This document shows positions 1 through 11,824 of a stretch of 64,000 bases of DNA, one piece after another (within the stretch, counting starts at the first letter, position 1; each line of letters starts with the position of its first letter). The notes under the pieces are model-generated. The model did not search any database, was not told the origin of the DNA, and saw only the letters and a program-made list of their open reading frames with translations. A program made the translations under genes and the position numbers. The stretch is from Glebionis coronaria (lineage: Eukaryota > Streptophyta > Magnoliopsida > Asterales > Asteraceae). The stretch lies in NCBI GenBank assembly GCA_025667525.1, contig CM046876.1:80827512-80891511 (forward strand), in the 5' to 3' direction.

Positions 1-4
1 TGTT

Positions 5-943
5 TTGATGCAGCGAGAGAAAGTGATAGCTTATGCTTCTAGGCAATTAAGGAAGAATGAGGAGAATTATACTACTCATGATCTTGAGTTAGGAGCTGTA
101 GTCTTTGCTCTTAGGTTGTGGAGACATTATCTATATGGCACCAAGTGTACGGTATTCACCGATCACAAAAGCCTACAGTATATTCTCGATCAGAAGGAAT
201 TGAACATGAGGCAACGAAGATGGATAGAGTTGTTAAGTGATTATGATTGTGATATAAAATATCACCTAGGAAAAGCCAATGTTGTTGCCGATGCATTAAG
301 TAGGAAAGATAGAGAGCCTATCAAGGTACGTTCTCTAATCTTGACCGTGCACAACAATTTGCCTGAGCAAATTAGAAATGCGCAAATAGAAGCTTGTAAG
401 AAGGAAAAATTTGATAATGAAGGGTTCCGAGGAGAAGGAGATCCTTTAGAGGTTAGAGCTGATGGAGTGAAATGCTTAAGAGGTCGTATGTGGATACCTA
501 AGTTTGGAGGCTTAAGAGATTTGATTATGTTAGAATCCCATAAATCTAAGTATTCCATTCATCCGGGATCTGATAAGATGTACCATGATTTGAAGAAGTT
601 GTACTGGTGGCCGAATATGAAAGCTGGCATAGCTATGTATGTTCTGCAATGCTTGACTTGTGCTAGAGTTAAAGCTGAACATCAAAAGCCACCAGGACTA
701 CTTCAACAACCAAAGATTCCTAAATGGAAGTGGGAGCGAATTACGATGGACTTTATCACCAAGCTTCCTAGAACATCATCTGGAAACAACTCGATTTGGG
801 TTATTGTCGACAGACTGACAAAATCAGCACACTTCATTCCGGTTAAAGAGCAGTTCTCACTGGAGAAGCTGACTCGTATATACCTTGAGAATGTTATATG
901 CAAGCATGGAGTGCCTGTATCGATCTTCAGATCGAGATCCTAG
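5..943 (+). pseudogene. pol: Ty3/gypsy pol fragment: RNase H and integrase N-terminus
   Basis: This open frame continues from outside the window. Residues 1-100 are the retroviral RNase H domain, with YASRQL, the TDHKSL motif and the closing VADALSRK. A linker follows. Residues about 180-220 form the HHCC zinc-binding head of integrase ([11 protein letters not shown], then CLTCARVK). The first catalytic Asp lies in [10 protein letters not shown] near residue 247, followed by [12 protein letters not shown]. The frame fails at about 915-930, where the family would read on into the second catalytic Asp; the continuation is one base out of phase in the next entry. The copy therefore cannot make a working polyprotein. 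It belongs to the element whose 3' LTR is 1832-5763. Confidence 0.88.
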
Positions 944-1790
944 ATTCGCATCGAATTTTTGGAAATCTCTCCAAAGATCTTTGGGAACGAATCTCGACAT
1001 GAGCACTGCTTATCACCCCCAAACTGATGGGCAGAGTGAAAGGACGATACAAACACTAGAAGATATGTTGAGAGATTGTGTGTTATACTTTGGTAAGAAT
1101 TGGGATAAACATTTGCCGTTAGCAGAGTTTTCATATAACAATAGTTACCATTCTAGTATTAAGGCTGCACCGTTTGAAGCTTTGTATGGTAGGAAGTGTA
1201 GATCTCCTGTATGTTGGAGTGAAGTTGGGGATACCCAGCTCACGGGACCAGAATTGATCCGGGAGACTACGGAGATAATAGTTCAGATTAATAATAGGTT
1301 GTTGACTGCCCGTAGTAGACAGAAAAGTTACGCGGATGTGCGGCGGAAGCCAATGGAGTTTAAAGTGGGTGACCAAGTAATGTTGAAAGTATCGCCATGG
1401 AAAGGCGTTATAAGATTTGGAAAGCGAGGAAAATTGAATCCCCGTTATATTGGACCCTTTAAGATTTTATCTAGAGTAGGTCCGGTACCCCCAGAACTTC
1501 ATGGTGTTCACAACACATTCCATGTATCTAATCTGAAGAAATGTCTAGCAGTGAGTGATGAGAAAATTTCGTTAGATAAGGTTCGAATAGATGGGAAGTT
1601 GCATTTTATCGAAGAGCCCGTAGAGGTTATGGATCGTGAGGTAAAGCAACTGAAACAAAGTCGGATACCTATTGTCAAGATCCGATGGAATTCAAAGCAT
1701 GGACCGGAGTATACTTGGGAACGAGAGGATGAAATGTGGAAGAAATATCTGCACCTCTTCGATTTCAATAAGAAACGGACATCCAAATGA
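885..1790 (+). pseudogene. pol: Ty3/gypsy pol fragment: integrase core and chromodomain-like tail
   Basis: This is the continuation of the upstream pol frame after a one-base frameshift; homologous sequence starts near base 920 with SDRDPRF, which holds the second catalytic Asp. The third catalytic residue is the Glu of [29 protein letters not shown] and the GPFKIL region are standard for the integrase C-terminal part. The last 60 residues, from [14 protein letters not shown] to [12 protein letters not shown], resemble the chromodomain-like module of Tekay chromoviruses, thought to steer integration into heterochromatin. The stop at 1788 is followed after about 30 bp by the polypurine tract. 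Apart from the frameshift the protein looks well preserved, so the copy is fairly young. Confidence 0.88.
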
Positions 1791-1819
1791 AATGGATCAC
1801 GAGGACGTTGATCCCTTTT

Positions 1820-1831
1820 AGGAGGAAAAGC
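1820..1831 (+). other. Polypurine tract of Tekay-like copy 1
   Basis: AGGAGGAAAAGC lies directly before the LTR start TGTGACAATC. It is the expected primer site for plus-strand DNA synthesis, and its position fixes the 3' LTR boundary. Confidence 0.75.
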
Positions 1832-3191
1832 TGTGACAATCTAACATTTTCAGGTAGTGAATTATTTTCTCGTATAATATTTTGAAACTTGTTTTTGTGT
1901 TGGTTGATGAACTCACAATTTACGGATTTAAATTTGGGCTTAGGTGCATAATTTAGCGTCCTTTACGACAAAACCGGAAACCTTAGGATTACGTATTTAT
2001 GTTTTTGAACTCCGTTTTTGATGAGACAATTTTTATTGGATTCGTTTAGTGTCGTTGATTCATAATTTATAAAAACGTTTTTCGTGAAACGACCCGAGGG
2101 CACGCAAATCGAGAAAACTAGAATCGAGAAATACCCGTAAATTAGTGAGGTGGGACAAAATACATTATCCCACCCCACTAATACACATGGGACGGCACAA
2201 GATGACACCACATCAAGGATGTGGCATCATGTTACCTTACAACTTACAAGTATAAGTTAAGCTTACACTTTAAGCTTTCCACTAACTCAAAACCACTAGC
2301 TTCTCATTACCATCATTCCACTCATGCAAACAAGATCAAAATCCTCTCAAAACCACCATCATTGCCGTCCACTTTTGAAGAACAAACACCCCTTTTTGAT
2401 ATTTTCTAGCCACAAAATACTTGTTATCTAGCTCTATCATGGAGTTACCTTGAAGCCTTGATTATTTGGTGGCCATTTTCACAACAAAGAAGGTGATTTG
2501 CTTGTGTCATAGGGCTGATTTCTCAACTTATGTTCTTGGTGTTTGATGATCTAGCAGTTACTTTTGGTGTTCATCAAGTTCTTGTCTTCCAAAAACAAGA
2601 TATACTCTTGGTTGGTAAAGAAGATCATCCTCTCTATTTTCTCTTGTTATTTTTGTAAAGAACAAATGTATTTTATTTCTTGTTGTATATTTATATGATG
2701 AATATATGATAATAAAAATGTTGTGTGGGGATCAAGTGTTGATAAATATGCTTAAAAAGGTTAATAACCATGAGAAATAAGGCTAAAATCATGCTTATTT
2801 AGTTGGCTGTATAAAAACAGTATGTAACTAAAACTTGAACTGATAAACTTGCATGGTAGAATCCATTTACAGTAAGTACAAGATGTTATACACATGTGAG
2901 AGTTGGCCATGCAATGGAATCATTATAATGAGTGAGATATGATCAAAACAAGATGAGTGTGCTAATCTGAATAAGCTGTTTTGTAGGGACTGGTAAGCAT
3001 AGATAAAATTAAAATGAGTAGTAGCTATAACTAAGTTAAATGTAGCACATAATATGAAGATCATGCCATCCAAAAATGAGCTTCTAATTCGTTGTAGAAC
3101 TCTAGATATGATAAAAATGGTGAAGATGAAAATAAAAATCAGATTATGAGAATTAATGTTTATTACTATTATATAAGCACTCAAAATTATA

Positions 3192-3800
3192 TCTATACTA
3201 CATTATAAAGGGTGTATCTCTTTGGTTGAAAGTTGAAAATATTGAATGGTTGAAAAATGTGGGTCCTACTAATCTATATCTATACTACATTATAAAAGGT
3301 GTATCCCTTTGGTTGAAAGTTGAAAATGTTGAATGGTTGAAAAATGTGGGTCCCACTAATCTATATCTATACTACATTATAAAGGGTGTATCCCTTTGGT
3401 TGAAAGTTGAAAATGTTGAATGGTTGAAAAATGTGAGTCCCACTAATCTATATCTATACTACATTATAAAGGGTGTATCCCTTTGGTTGAAAGTTGAAAA
3501 TATTGAATGGTTGAAAAATGTGGGTCCCACTAATCTATATCTATTCTACATTATAAAGTGTGTATCTCTTTGGTTGAAAGTTGAAAATGTTGAATGGTTG
3601 AAAAATGTGGGTCCGACTAATATATATCTATACTACATTATAAAGGGTGTATCCATTTGGTTGAAAGTTGAAAATGTTGAATGGTTGAAAAATGTGGGTC
3701 CCACTAATCTATATCTATATACTACATTATAAAGGGTGTATCCTTTTGGTTGAAAGTTGAAAATGTTGAATGCTTGAAAAATGTGGGTCCCACTAAAAAC
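3192..3800 (+). repeat. Seven tandem copies of an 87-bp unit (Helitron 5' end)
   Basis: Units begin at 3192, 3279, 3366, 3453, 3540, 3627 and 3714; the last is slightly shorter and has a two-base insertion. Each begins with the Helitron 5' terminus TCTATACTAC. Units differ by a few bases only. Because 87 is a multiple of three, the array stays open in one frame and gives a false 168-residue repeat protein (3226-3732). Confidence 0.9.
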
Positions 3801-4050
3801 TACTACATGCAAATCTTATTCATTAAAAAAGATATAAACTTTGGTTAATTAAACAAATGGCACCCTTTCATCCAATTATAACATACTTATAAGATATTTT
3901 AAATTATAACATGTTACAACGCTTTGCAATAAAAGTTTAATCTTTTGACGTTATATTTTGAACGTCACCGAAACACTTACCACAATATCACATCGTGTTA
4001 ATTATCTGTTGCTAGACAATTTCCGCCGCTATGCGCGGGTACTCGTCTAG
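3192..4050 (+). mobile_element. Non-autonomous Helitron inside the LTR
   Basis: The element starts with TCTATACTACATTATAAAG and ends with CTAG, inserted between A and T without a target duplication, as Helitrons do. About 12 bases before the end is the expected hairpin: CCGC at 4023-4026 pairs with GCGG at 4035-4038. The homologous LTR at 59516-62579 has the empty site at 60873/60874, which proves the borders. There is no Rep/helicase coding sequence, so it must have moved in trans. Its first 600 bp are seven tandem copies of its own 5' end (separate entry). Confidence 0.88.
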
Positions 4051-5763
4051 TTGTATAAAATGTGAAATTAAAACCCACTAACTTATGAATTTTATTTATA
4101 TAAATATGTAAAAGGTTAAATAAATGTATAAATTATAAAAATGGTAGTGGAATAATACTTATAAGTAATAAAAACTATAAACTTGATTTTTACGACTTTT
4201 TCGGCTATTACCGTAAAATTAACGTTTTTCGCCAATTAAAACTTAGACGATCAAACCCGTCTAATGTAAAGTTTTTAAAAGTCATATACTGATATATAAG
4301 TATCTAATACAAGTAAAAACCGATAAAACCCGAACTATAGGACATACGGACATTAACGAGCTAACTAAGCATATTGGACTAATAATTGGACTTAATAAGA
4401 TAAACACTTATAAAAAGAACTTATTGGGCTTAACCCATTTGGACCCAACATGGAAAGTATAGATACTGATAATATAAGTATAAAATGGATTAAAACAATT
4501 TAAAGAACTTATAATAAGCTTATTGGACTTAAAACGTGTAAATAGGTAAAACTAGTAAACTAGTAAAAATTTACTAATACGTAACACTAAAATGAGTAAA
4601 CAAGGATATATAAACCCACTTGATCATCATCATATGTACAAAATCATCATATGTATATTGTTATTTTGATAAAAGTCATTGGACCAAGTCTAAGACCGAT
4701 TATTATTTATATAGGTTTCCGTGACCGAAGCACGCCCGTAGCCGATAATCCGCCTTTCATTATCAACGTGAGTTCATAGCCTCGCACTCTTTTAAATGTT
4801 TTATAAAATGATTTGTAAACCCGCGAGGGAGATAACATGCTAGATTTTTATAAAAATAGAACACAAGTAGTCCCGATGGTATGCTTAATGATATGGACCC
4901 GAATGATGCTATGACCCTATAAACGAGACAAAAAGGATTATTAGTAGTTAGGTTATGTCACTTAAAGTCCCATTAGCATGAATTGTGAACTACCGGGATT
5001 TGGTAGACGCTTATGCATTTGATAGTACTATTTGGGGACGATCACCCCAGTTCGCGCCTTGACGGTTGATCCCTGTCGTACCACATTGATTGGTAAGCGA
5101 ATTTATGTATGAGAAGATTCCATAGCGTGATTTTTGTGACGACACGCTAACTTAGATGGGCAAATTGTTTGTCGGGTTCGCGGCCCGCTGTTTTAATAGT
5201 AAGGTAACAATGTAATGCGGCTAATAATAATCCAAATAAAATGTATCCTATAATGTAATCCAATAATGACGCTAATAACGATGAATATATTATCTATTAT
5301 GGTAATATTGAGGCTACGGTCTCATGGACGGTTTAAGATGTATGCTTGATTTATATATTGCCTGACTAGCAATACGTGGACTTACTTCCGATACTATACT
5401 TGTGTTCTGATTTTAACGATTGTTTTATATAACGGTTTTTATTAAACTCTATGAATTCACTCGGCATTCGCTGATATGATTTTTGCATGTTTTTTTCTCA
5501 GGTGCTTGAAGGTAATCCGGATGGAGATCGACTCTGATGGCCCACATAATATTAAAAATGTTCATTCGATCTATGTTTTGTAAACTTAATGACCTGTATA
5601 ATTTGGGACTTGTTGTACACTTTAAAACTTTTTATCGAATGAATGTATGTTGAACCTTGAACAACCATTTTTATGTGTTGTCTATGATTGGAGTTATTGT
5701 GCTATCCCGTAACACTCTAAAAGACCCTTCCGATGTACCGTTACGAAAATTGAAAGTGTTACA

Positions 5764-7115
5764 CTTATAGTGATGAAAATTCAATTTTTCTCAAGGGATA
5801 CTGTTGTATCTTATAAAAACAATGAGTGGTCTGCAAAGGAGTGATGAAGAGTTGTTCACCAAGAACTAACTACAATATAATAGGAAATGAGCTTTAGCCA
5901 AATAACCATGAGGTGCATGACCTCGATGGCACTCAAAAAGAATAATCCACAACGTAACTCAAATCGAGATGAGTACTTGTTCGATGGTTGCATCACTATT
6001 GCGAGCATTAGAATCAAGCAAGAAAACATAGATAAAATCGATACATGTAGGATTTAGCAATCAAAGGTAGTCTTTTCATTAATCACAAACAAGTCAAATT
6101 GTACCGTAACACATTACGTGTCACTATGTCATACAATTCCAAGAACTCATCCTACCAACTGATGTATCTGTTAAGTTAGGGATATTTTTTTTAAAAGATA
6201 CCACAATGAATACTAATCTACAAGAGTCATTAGGTGTCCCACCTGTCCCGGAAGATCCATCGGTCCCAATTCAGAAGAAGATTTCATCAATTTATTTGTT
6301 GGACACTGGGCATCCTCGTCATTGGACAATGGCCTAGGAAAAACCCTTAACACGAACCTACAATCATTTAAAACCTTATAATCCAATCACAGAACTTAAC
6401 GACTTCCTCTTAACAATCTCATATTCCATACGACTTAAATTTTACTTTTATTCAAGTTTCAATCAACTTATGCTCAATGCGATATCCTACCTCATTCTCC
6501 AATACTTTCAACCTTATTCTTAGACCTTAATAGGGCAATAAAAGCTCGATATTTTCAACACTTATTTTCCAATCCTATAGCTCCTTCATCAATAGTTATC
6601 AAATGAGTCACTAGGATGAAATGACTCGATCATTCAATTAGACTTCTCGGAAAGGTACTAGTGGCATGAGGCTTTTGGGTAATGGTTCCAATGACAGCCT
6701 CAAGTGCAACATTCACCCTTTCGATTTCAATTTAAGAATTGGGTGACAACGAATCAGATGACACCTTTCCAGGTGGTAACATTTTGTCAAGCTCCACTCT
6801 ATAAGGAAATATCGTCATGACATCGATATCATATTTAATCTCGCCAATTCTTCTTTAATATCACAATCAACTAATATCAAAATTCCTACGAATATCAACC
6901 ATTTTATTGGGATCATAAATATCCACAACTTGGTTTTAGACCTAGGATAGCTAGAATTCCTACGAGAATAGCTTTGATTAATTTACTAGGAGATTTAGGG
7001 TTCCTTGTGACAATCTACGTCGTATAAATACCTCGTATAAATAATAAAATAATCATCAAACAATCATGTAATCAAATTACATCATATATATATATATATA
7101 TACATATAATCCAAG

Positions 7116-7194
<79 letters not shown>

Positions 7195-7357
7195 TAACAC
7201 TTCTCAGTCTGGCCTTGTCGGTAACTCGGGAATTCTTCGGCACCGTTATAGTCAAAAGATTTTTAGACATTTTTAGAAAAATGTTTATAAAAAAAAGATT
7301 TTGAAATGTTTTATTCAAAACCTTGGTTTTAAAAATCTTTCGTTCTCTATAACGAGA
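5764..7357 (-). pseudogene. Decayed leader and gag region of chromovirus C
   Basis: No reading frame of useful length survives in this 1.6 kb, and I cannot recognise a gag motif. Its position after the primer-binding site makes it leader plus the start of gag. The sequence aligns base by base with 49763-51460 of element D, for example the stretch at 6310-6345 with 50305-50340. D carries no intact frame either. A TA microsatellite (7085-7190) sits in the leader. Confidence 0.6.
7085..7190. repeat. TA-dinucleotide microsatellite
   Basis: Two blocks of (TA)n separated by a short unique string (ATAATCCAAGTT, about 7105-7116). It sits in the leader of chromovirus C, at the same place as the longer tract of element D at 51085-51302. 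Confidence 0.95.
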
Positions 7358-7369
7358 GCTCTGGTACCA
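7358..7369 (-). other. Primer-binding site of chromovirus C
   Basis: The minus strand reads TGGTACCAGAGC three bases after the LTR end. It is complementary, with one difference, to the 3' end of initiator tRNA-Met (canonical plant PBS TGGTATCAGAGC). The same variant is used by element D and Tekay-like copy 2. Confidence 0.85.
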
Positions 7370-7372
7370 AAC

Positions 7373-10300
7373 TGTAACACCCCCAAATTTATATGATTCA
7401 ATACAGCGGAAGACTAGTTGGTGTTACGGGATAGCACATTACTCACATCATAGACAACGCATAAAAATCGCGTCGTTTAATAATAAAACATTTCCATTCA
7501 TAAATATTAGATATACATTGGTCCCAAGTCATTGTATTTCATATAGGTTTTACAAAGCATTTGAATATAAATTATTATTTAAGAGAGGGCCATGAATTCT
7601 TGTTGTCTTCCCGAGAATTACCTTCATGTACCTAAGATAAAACATGTTAAAAGAAAAGGTCAGCGAAAACGCCGAGTGAATTCATAGAGTTTAATGAAAT
7701 CCATCAATATAACATCGGTATAAAATTATTACCAAAAATCATTTTGTACAAATCATTTTAATAGGCCATAAAATAGCCAAAGTCATTTTATAAAAATCCT
7801 TATCGAAAATCATAATATAGGCATTTGCCTTCAAAATCATTATACGAGCCAATGTCGTAAAAACATCATACAATACATTTTATAACGTTGTATAAAGTTA
7901 AATAAAAATCGTTATATGAATATGGTTATGTAAAACAAAAACACAAACATAATATCAATAAATAGACCCTGTATTGCTAGTCAGGCAATATATTGTAATT
8001 CAATGCTTATAGCAGTATTTTCGTTATTTAGATTATTACAAGTCGCATGACATTGTTACCTTACTAAACCAAACAACGGGTAGCTAGCCCAAAACTCAAT
8101 TTGCCCATTTAAATTAGCGTGTCGTCACAATAATCACGCTTGTGTAAATCTTCTCATACATAAATTCGCTTACCAATCAATGTGGCACGACGGGGATCAA
8201 CCGTCAAGGCGCGAACTGGGGTGATCGTCCCCAAATAGTACTATTATATGCATAAGCGTCTACCAAATCCCGGTAGTTCACAATTCTTGCTAATGTGACT
8301 TTTAGTGACATACCTTAACTTTAATAATCCATTTCATTTCATCTATCGTGTCATTTAATCATTCATCAGGTCATACAATCATTCGGGTCCAAATCAATAA
8401 ACAAACAATCGGGACAACTAGTGTCCTATTTCATAAAAACTAACATGTTATCTCCCTCGTGGGTTTATAAAACATTTCATAAAAATATTTAAAAGAGTGC
8501 GAGGCTATGAATTCACGTTGATGTAGGAAAGCGGGTTATCGGCAATTCGGATGTATGGTACGTGCTTCAATCACGGAAACCTAGAAAAATAATACTCGTC
8601 TTAGACTCATGTCCAATGACTTTATAAAAATAACAATTATGTATACATATGATGATTTTATATATATGATGATCAAGTGGGTTTATATATTCTCATTTAC
8701 TTATTTTAGTGTTATGTGTTGAAAATTTTCAAGACTAGTTATACTAGTTCAATCTTGTTTACATTTTGAAGCCCAATGGGCCTATTACAAGCCCAATACT
8801 ACTCATTAGCCCAATTATACTTTTATTATCAGTATTTATACTTTATATGTTGGGACCAAATGGGTTAAGCCAAATAAATAAGTTTATAAATGTTTTACCA
8901 AATTAGTCGGGTTTATTGTCCATTAAGGCTACTTTGGCCCGTTAATGTCTATATGTTGTAAAGCTCGGGTTTTATCGATTTTCACTTGTTATATATGTTT
9001 ATAAATCAGTATGTGAGTTTATAAAAGTTTACATTAGACGGGTCTAACCGTCTAAGTTTTATTTAACAAAAACGTTAATCTTTCGGTACTAGCCGAAAAG
9101 ACGTAAAACATAGTATAGAGTTTTATAACTTGGAAAAGTATTTATACTTGTAATTTATAAAAATGTCTTATTTTATATCATAATATATGAAATTCTTATT
9201 TATAATTACTATTAATTGTTAGTGGGTTTTCATGTGTATATAATATGTAAGTGAGTGCTTATATTAAGTTTTTATTATACAAATCTTATTTTAAATTTCA
9301 TGTTCACCAAAACAGCCATATCTAGAGTTCTATATGGAGATAGAAGCCCAAATTTTATAGCATAAACTACATGATATGTGCTCCATTTAACTCTCTTATG
9401 GCTACTGTTGAATCAACCTCTAAGTATTTTATAAAAATCGTCCAAAACAGTCTATGCACATTTGTACTCTAATATTGTTTTAATCATATCTCACTCATTT
9501 TTATGATTACATTGCATGGCCAACTCTCACATGTGTACAAGACTCATAGCTTACTGTATATTAATTTAAACAAGCCATTTTATCAGTTTATCATAAGATT
9601 CTTTACTGTTTTATACAGCCTACATGTTTAGGCTAGATTTCATCACTCTTTTATATAACTCTTTATCATTTTAATCATATTTATCAACACAAGATCCCCA
9701 CACAATATTTTTATCATCATTCATCATCATATACATATACATAAATAAAGAAAATACAAGATTACAAAATCAAAATAACAAGAGGATGGGAAGAACAATC
9801 TTTATACCACCAAGGTTGATGAAAATATGGGATTGATGATGAACAAGGCTTGATTTTGGGTAACCAATCTTATGAGATATCAACACCACTTCTAGGATCA
9901 CCAAATATTTGTAGACTCCTTGAGAAATCAGCCCTTGATCTTCATAAAATCTCCTTTGTGGATGTTATGATCACCTCCAATCAACAAGTCTTCAAAGGGT
10001 TTCCATCTTATGCAAGTTAAACATAAGATTCATGGTAGAAAATTTGATGAATATGGTGGTGGTGATGGTGATATGGACGGCACATAGAGGAAGGGTAGAG
10101 AGAAAATGAGTTGTTTTGCATGTAGTTTGTGTGGGAAATGGTTTCTGATTTGCTTGTTTAGATGTTTAAGTGGTTTTGTCAAATGGGAAGGATAAGTGTC
10201 CTTCCTAAGTGTATAAACTTGACACACATGAGGTGTTGTGGCTTGTTATGGCCGGTTATAGTGGGGGTGGGACAAGTGTCCCACTTGTCTCATCTCCACT

Positions 10301-10799
10301 AATTTACGGGTACTCCTCGATTCTAGTTTCCTCCATTTGCGTGCTCTCGGGTCGTTTTACGAAAAACGTTTTTATAAATTATGAATCAACGGCACAAAAC
10401 GAATCTAATAAAAATTGACTCATCAAAAACGGAGTTCGAAAACGTAAATACGTAATCCTAAGGTTTCCGGTTTAGTCGTAAAGGACGTTAAATTATAATC
10501 GTAAGTCCTAATCTCTTCTCATAAATTTGTGAGTTTATGAACCAACACAAATTTAAAATTTCAAAATAATATTCACGGATAAATTTATTTTCTGAAATGT
10601 CGGACTGTCACCAAAACGGTGTATGTAAACGTAAGCACGTAACGTAGAATCCTCTGGTTTAGACGTAGTCGATGCTACTTCAAGACGTAAATCCAAATTT
10701 CTTCACAAAAATAAGTGAGTTCATAATATAACATTAAAATAATGTTTTTAAATAACTCTTGAGAATAAAATATCAACCATAAATTGACGGATTGTCACA
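7373..10799 (-). repeat. 5' LTR of chromovirus C
   Basis: A 3427-bp LTR read on the minus strand from TGTGACAATCC (right) to GGTGTTACA (left). It is similar along its length to 42592-45898 and 51487-54795 and shares sub-blocks with the plus-strand Tekay-like LTRs. A TATATAAACCC string (minus strand, near 8680-8690) is a likely promoter. The right end has about 190 bp (10607-10799) beyond the point where the plus-strand LTR family ends, closing with a second copy of the TTGTCACA terminus. No coding capacity is seen. Confidence 0.88.
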
Positions 10800-11824
10800 A
10801 TATGTGTTGGAGACGTTCATGATCCGTATAGATCATTCTCTACGTCTCGTACACTCAATGCCTCTAGAATTATAGGCAAATCTACCAACCCAACTTCACT
10901 ACCTAAGTCTTATAACTCTTCTAGAATCTATAGTTTCCGCGTCGTATATCAATCTCCTTTCCTCCTCTTCCTCCCACACATCGTAATCCTTCTTCCACAT
11001 ATCTTATCCTTCACGAAGCCGCCATGTCCTTCAGGTAATGCCAAGATCGGCTCATTACCCACGCTAGTTCTTTAGCCTCCAAAACGCTTCCTCATCTTGT
11101 TTGGCTTCAACCTTATTGGTTCCAACTAAATGCCATCATCTCTAACTACCTACCCTAGTAACCAGATTCCTAAAACTCACACTTGAAAATATCACGTATA
11201 ATTCCCTTCCTAAACAACTCCAAAACCAACTCATAATTCGCTTGACACTCTTTCTTAGGCTCTGAGTAGATCAAGATGTCGTCGATACTCACAATGGCAA
11301 CTTGTCTATATACGTTCATGCACACTCGGTTCATTGACTCCATGAAAACCGCTAGTGCCTTGGCAAAGCCAAAAGCATAACCGTAAGCCCAAAGCGTCTA
11401 TACAACATCCTTAACAATTTCAACTACGTCATCCTTTCACCCTCTCTTTGTGGCAATACATACAAATTTCTACCTCGTTCTACTCACGAAATTCTACACA
11501 CATTCTCAAAGACCAATACTTCCTCTTATCAAACCATTCTAACTTTTTCCACATCCCATTTACCACTAGGTAACTTAGCCTTTACCTTTCATCCCTTGCA
11601 ATTATTCTAACAACTCTTGCGTTTAAAATCATTCGTACAAATCTTGCATTTAAAAACGTTCCAACAACTATTGCCTTTAAATCATTCCAACAACTCTTGC
11701 CTTGGAAAGGCACTAACTACAACTCATCTCACTTCTCTTACTAGCTCTATTCATGGTTCTACTTCATAATGATAGGTAAACCTACTAAATCTTAGAAAAT
11801 TTTAAGAAAACTTACATACCTTAC
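10800..11824 (-). pseudogene. Decayed Ty3/gypsy pol remnant (element E)
   Basis: There is no open frame, but in translation two reverse-transcriptase blocks are still readable on the minus strand. About 11318-11378 corresponds to the family's PFGLTNAPAVFM...NRVC block, and 11261-11292 gives SIDDILIYS, a decayed form of the YVDDILIYS active-site motif. The rest is too mutated to assign. The fragment lies between chromovirus C and Sirevirus A. It probably belongs to the same old minus-strand element as 24218-25602, because the flanks of Sirevirus A share the duplication CTTAC. Confidence 0.65.

Larger units (their letters stand above)
1..5763 (+). mobile_element. Ty3/gypsy Tekay-like chromovirus, 3' part (copy 1)
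   Basis: The window opens inside the pol gene of a plus-strand LTR retrotransposon and runs through RNase H, integrase, a chromodomain-like tail, a polypurine tract and a complete 3' LTR ending at 5763. The LTR begins TGTGACAATC and ends GTGTTACA. The five bases after it (CTTAT, 5764-5768) are the right copy of the target duplication; the left copy is outside the window. The target is the internal region of a related minus-strand element, whose uninterrupted counterpart is seen near 49763. Long LTRs of about 3 kb and the integrase C-terminal domain match the Tekay/Del chromoviruses as known in plants. The lineage name is by recognition, not by tree. Confidence 0.85.
1832..5763 (+). repeat. 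3' LTR of Tekay-like copy 1, interrupted by a Helitron
   Basis: The LTR is 3932 bp as it stands. Removing the 859-bp Helitron at 3192-4050 leaves 3073 bp, close to the 3064 bp of the second copy at 59516-62579, with which it aligns from end to end. A TATA-like string precedes AAACCCACT near 4606-4614 and may be the promoter. The LTR contains the block at about 4986-5119 that recurs in all five chromovirus LTRs of the window. It codes for no protein I can recognise. Confidence 0.9.
5764..10799 (-). mobile_element. Chromovirus C, 5' part (leader, PBS and 5' LTR), minus strand
   Basis: On the minus strand the element starts with its 5' LTR (10799 down to 7373), followed by a primer-binding site and about 1.6 kb of internal sequence. 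It is then cut at 5764 by Tekay-like copy 1, and the rest lies outside the window. The internal part aligns with 49763-51486 of element D, and the two LTRs are closely similar, so C and D are one family. The right flank ATATG (10800-10804) should be the target duplication; its partner is not in the window. Confidence 0.82.

Noticed and set aside
3226..3732. A 168-residue repeat protein
   Set aside because: It is the Helitron tandem array; the frame is open only because the unit is 87 bp, a multiple of three.
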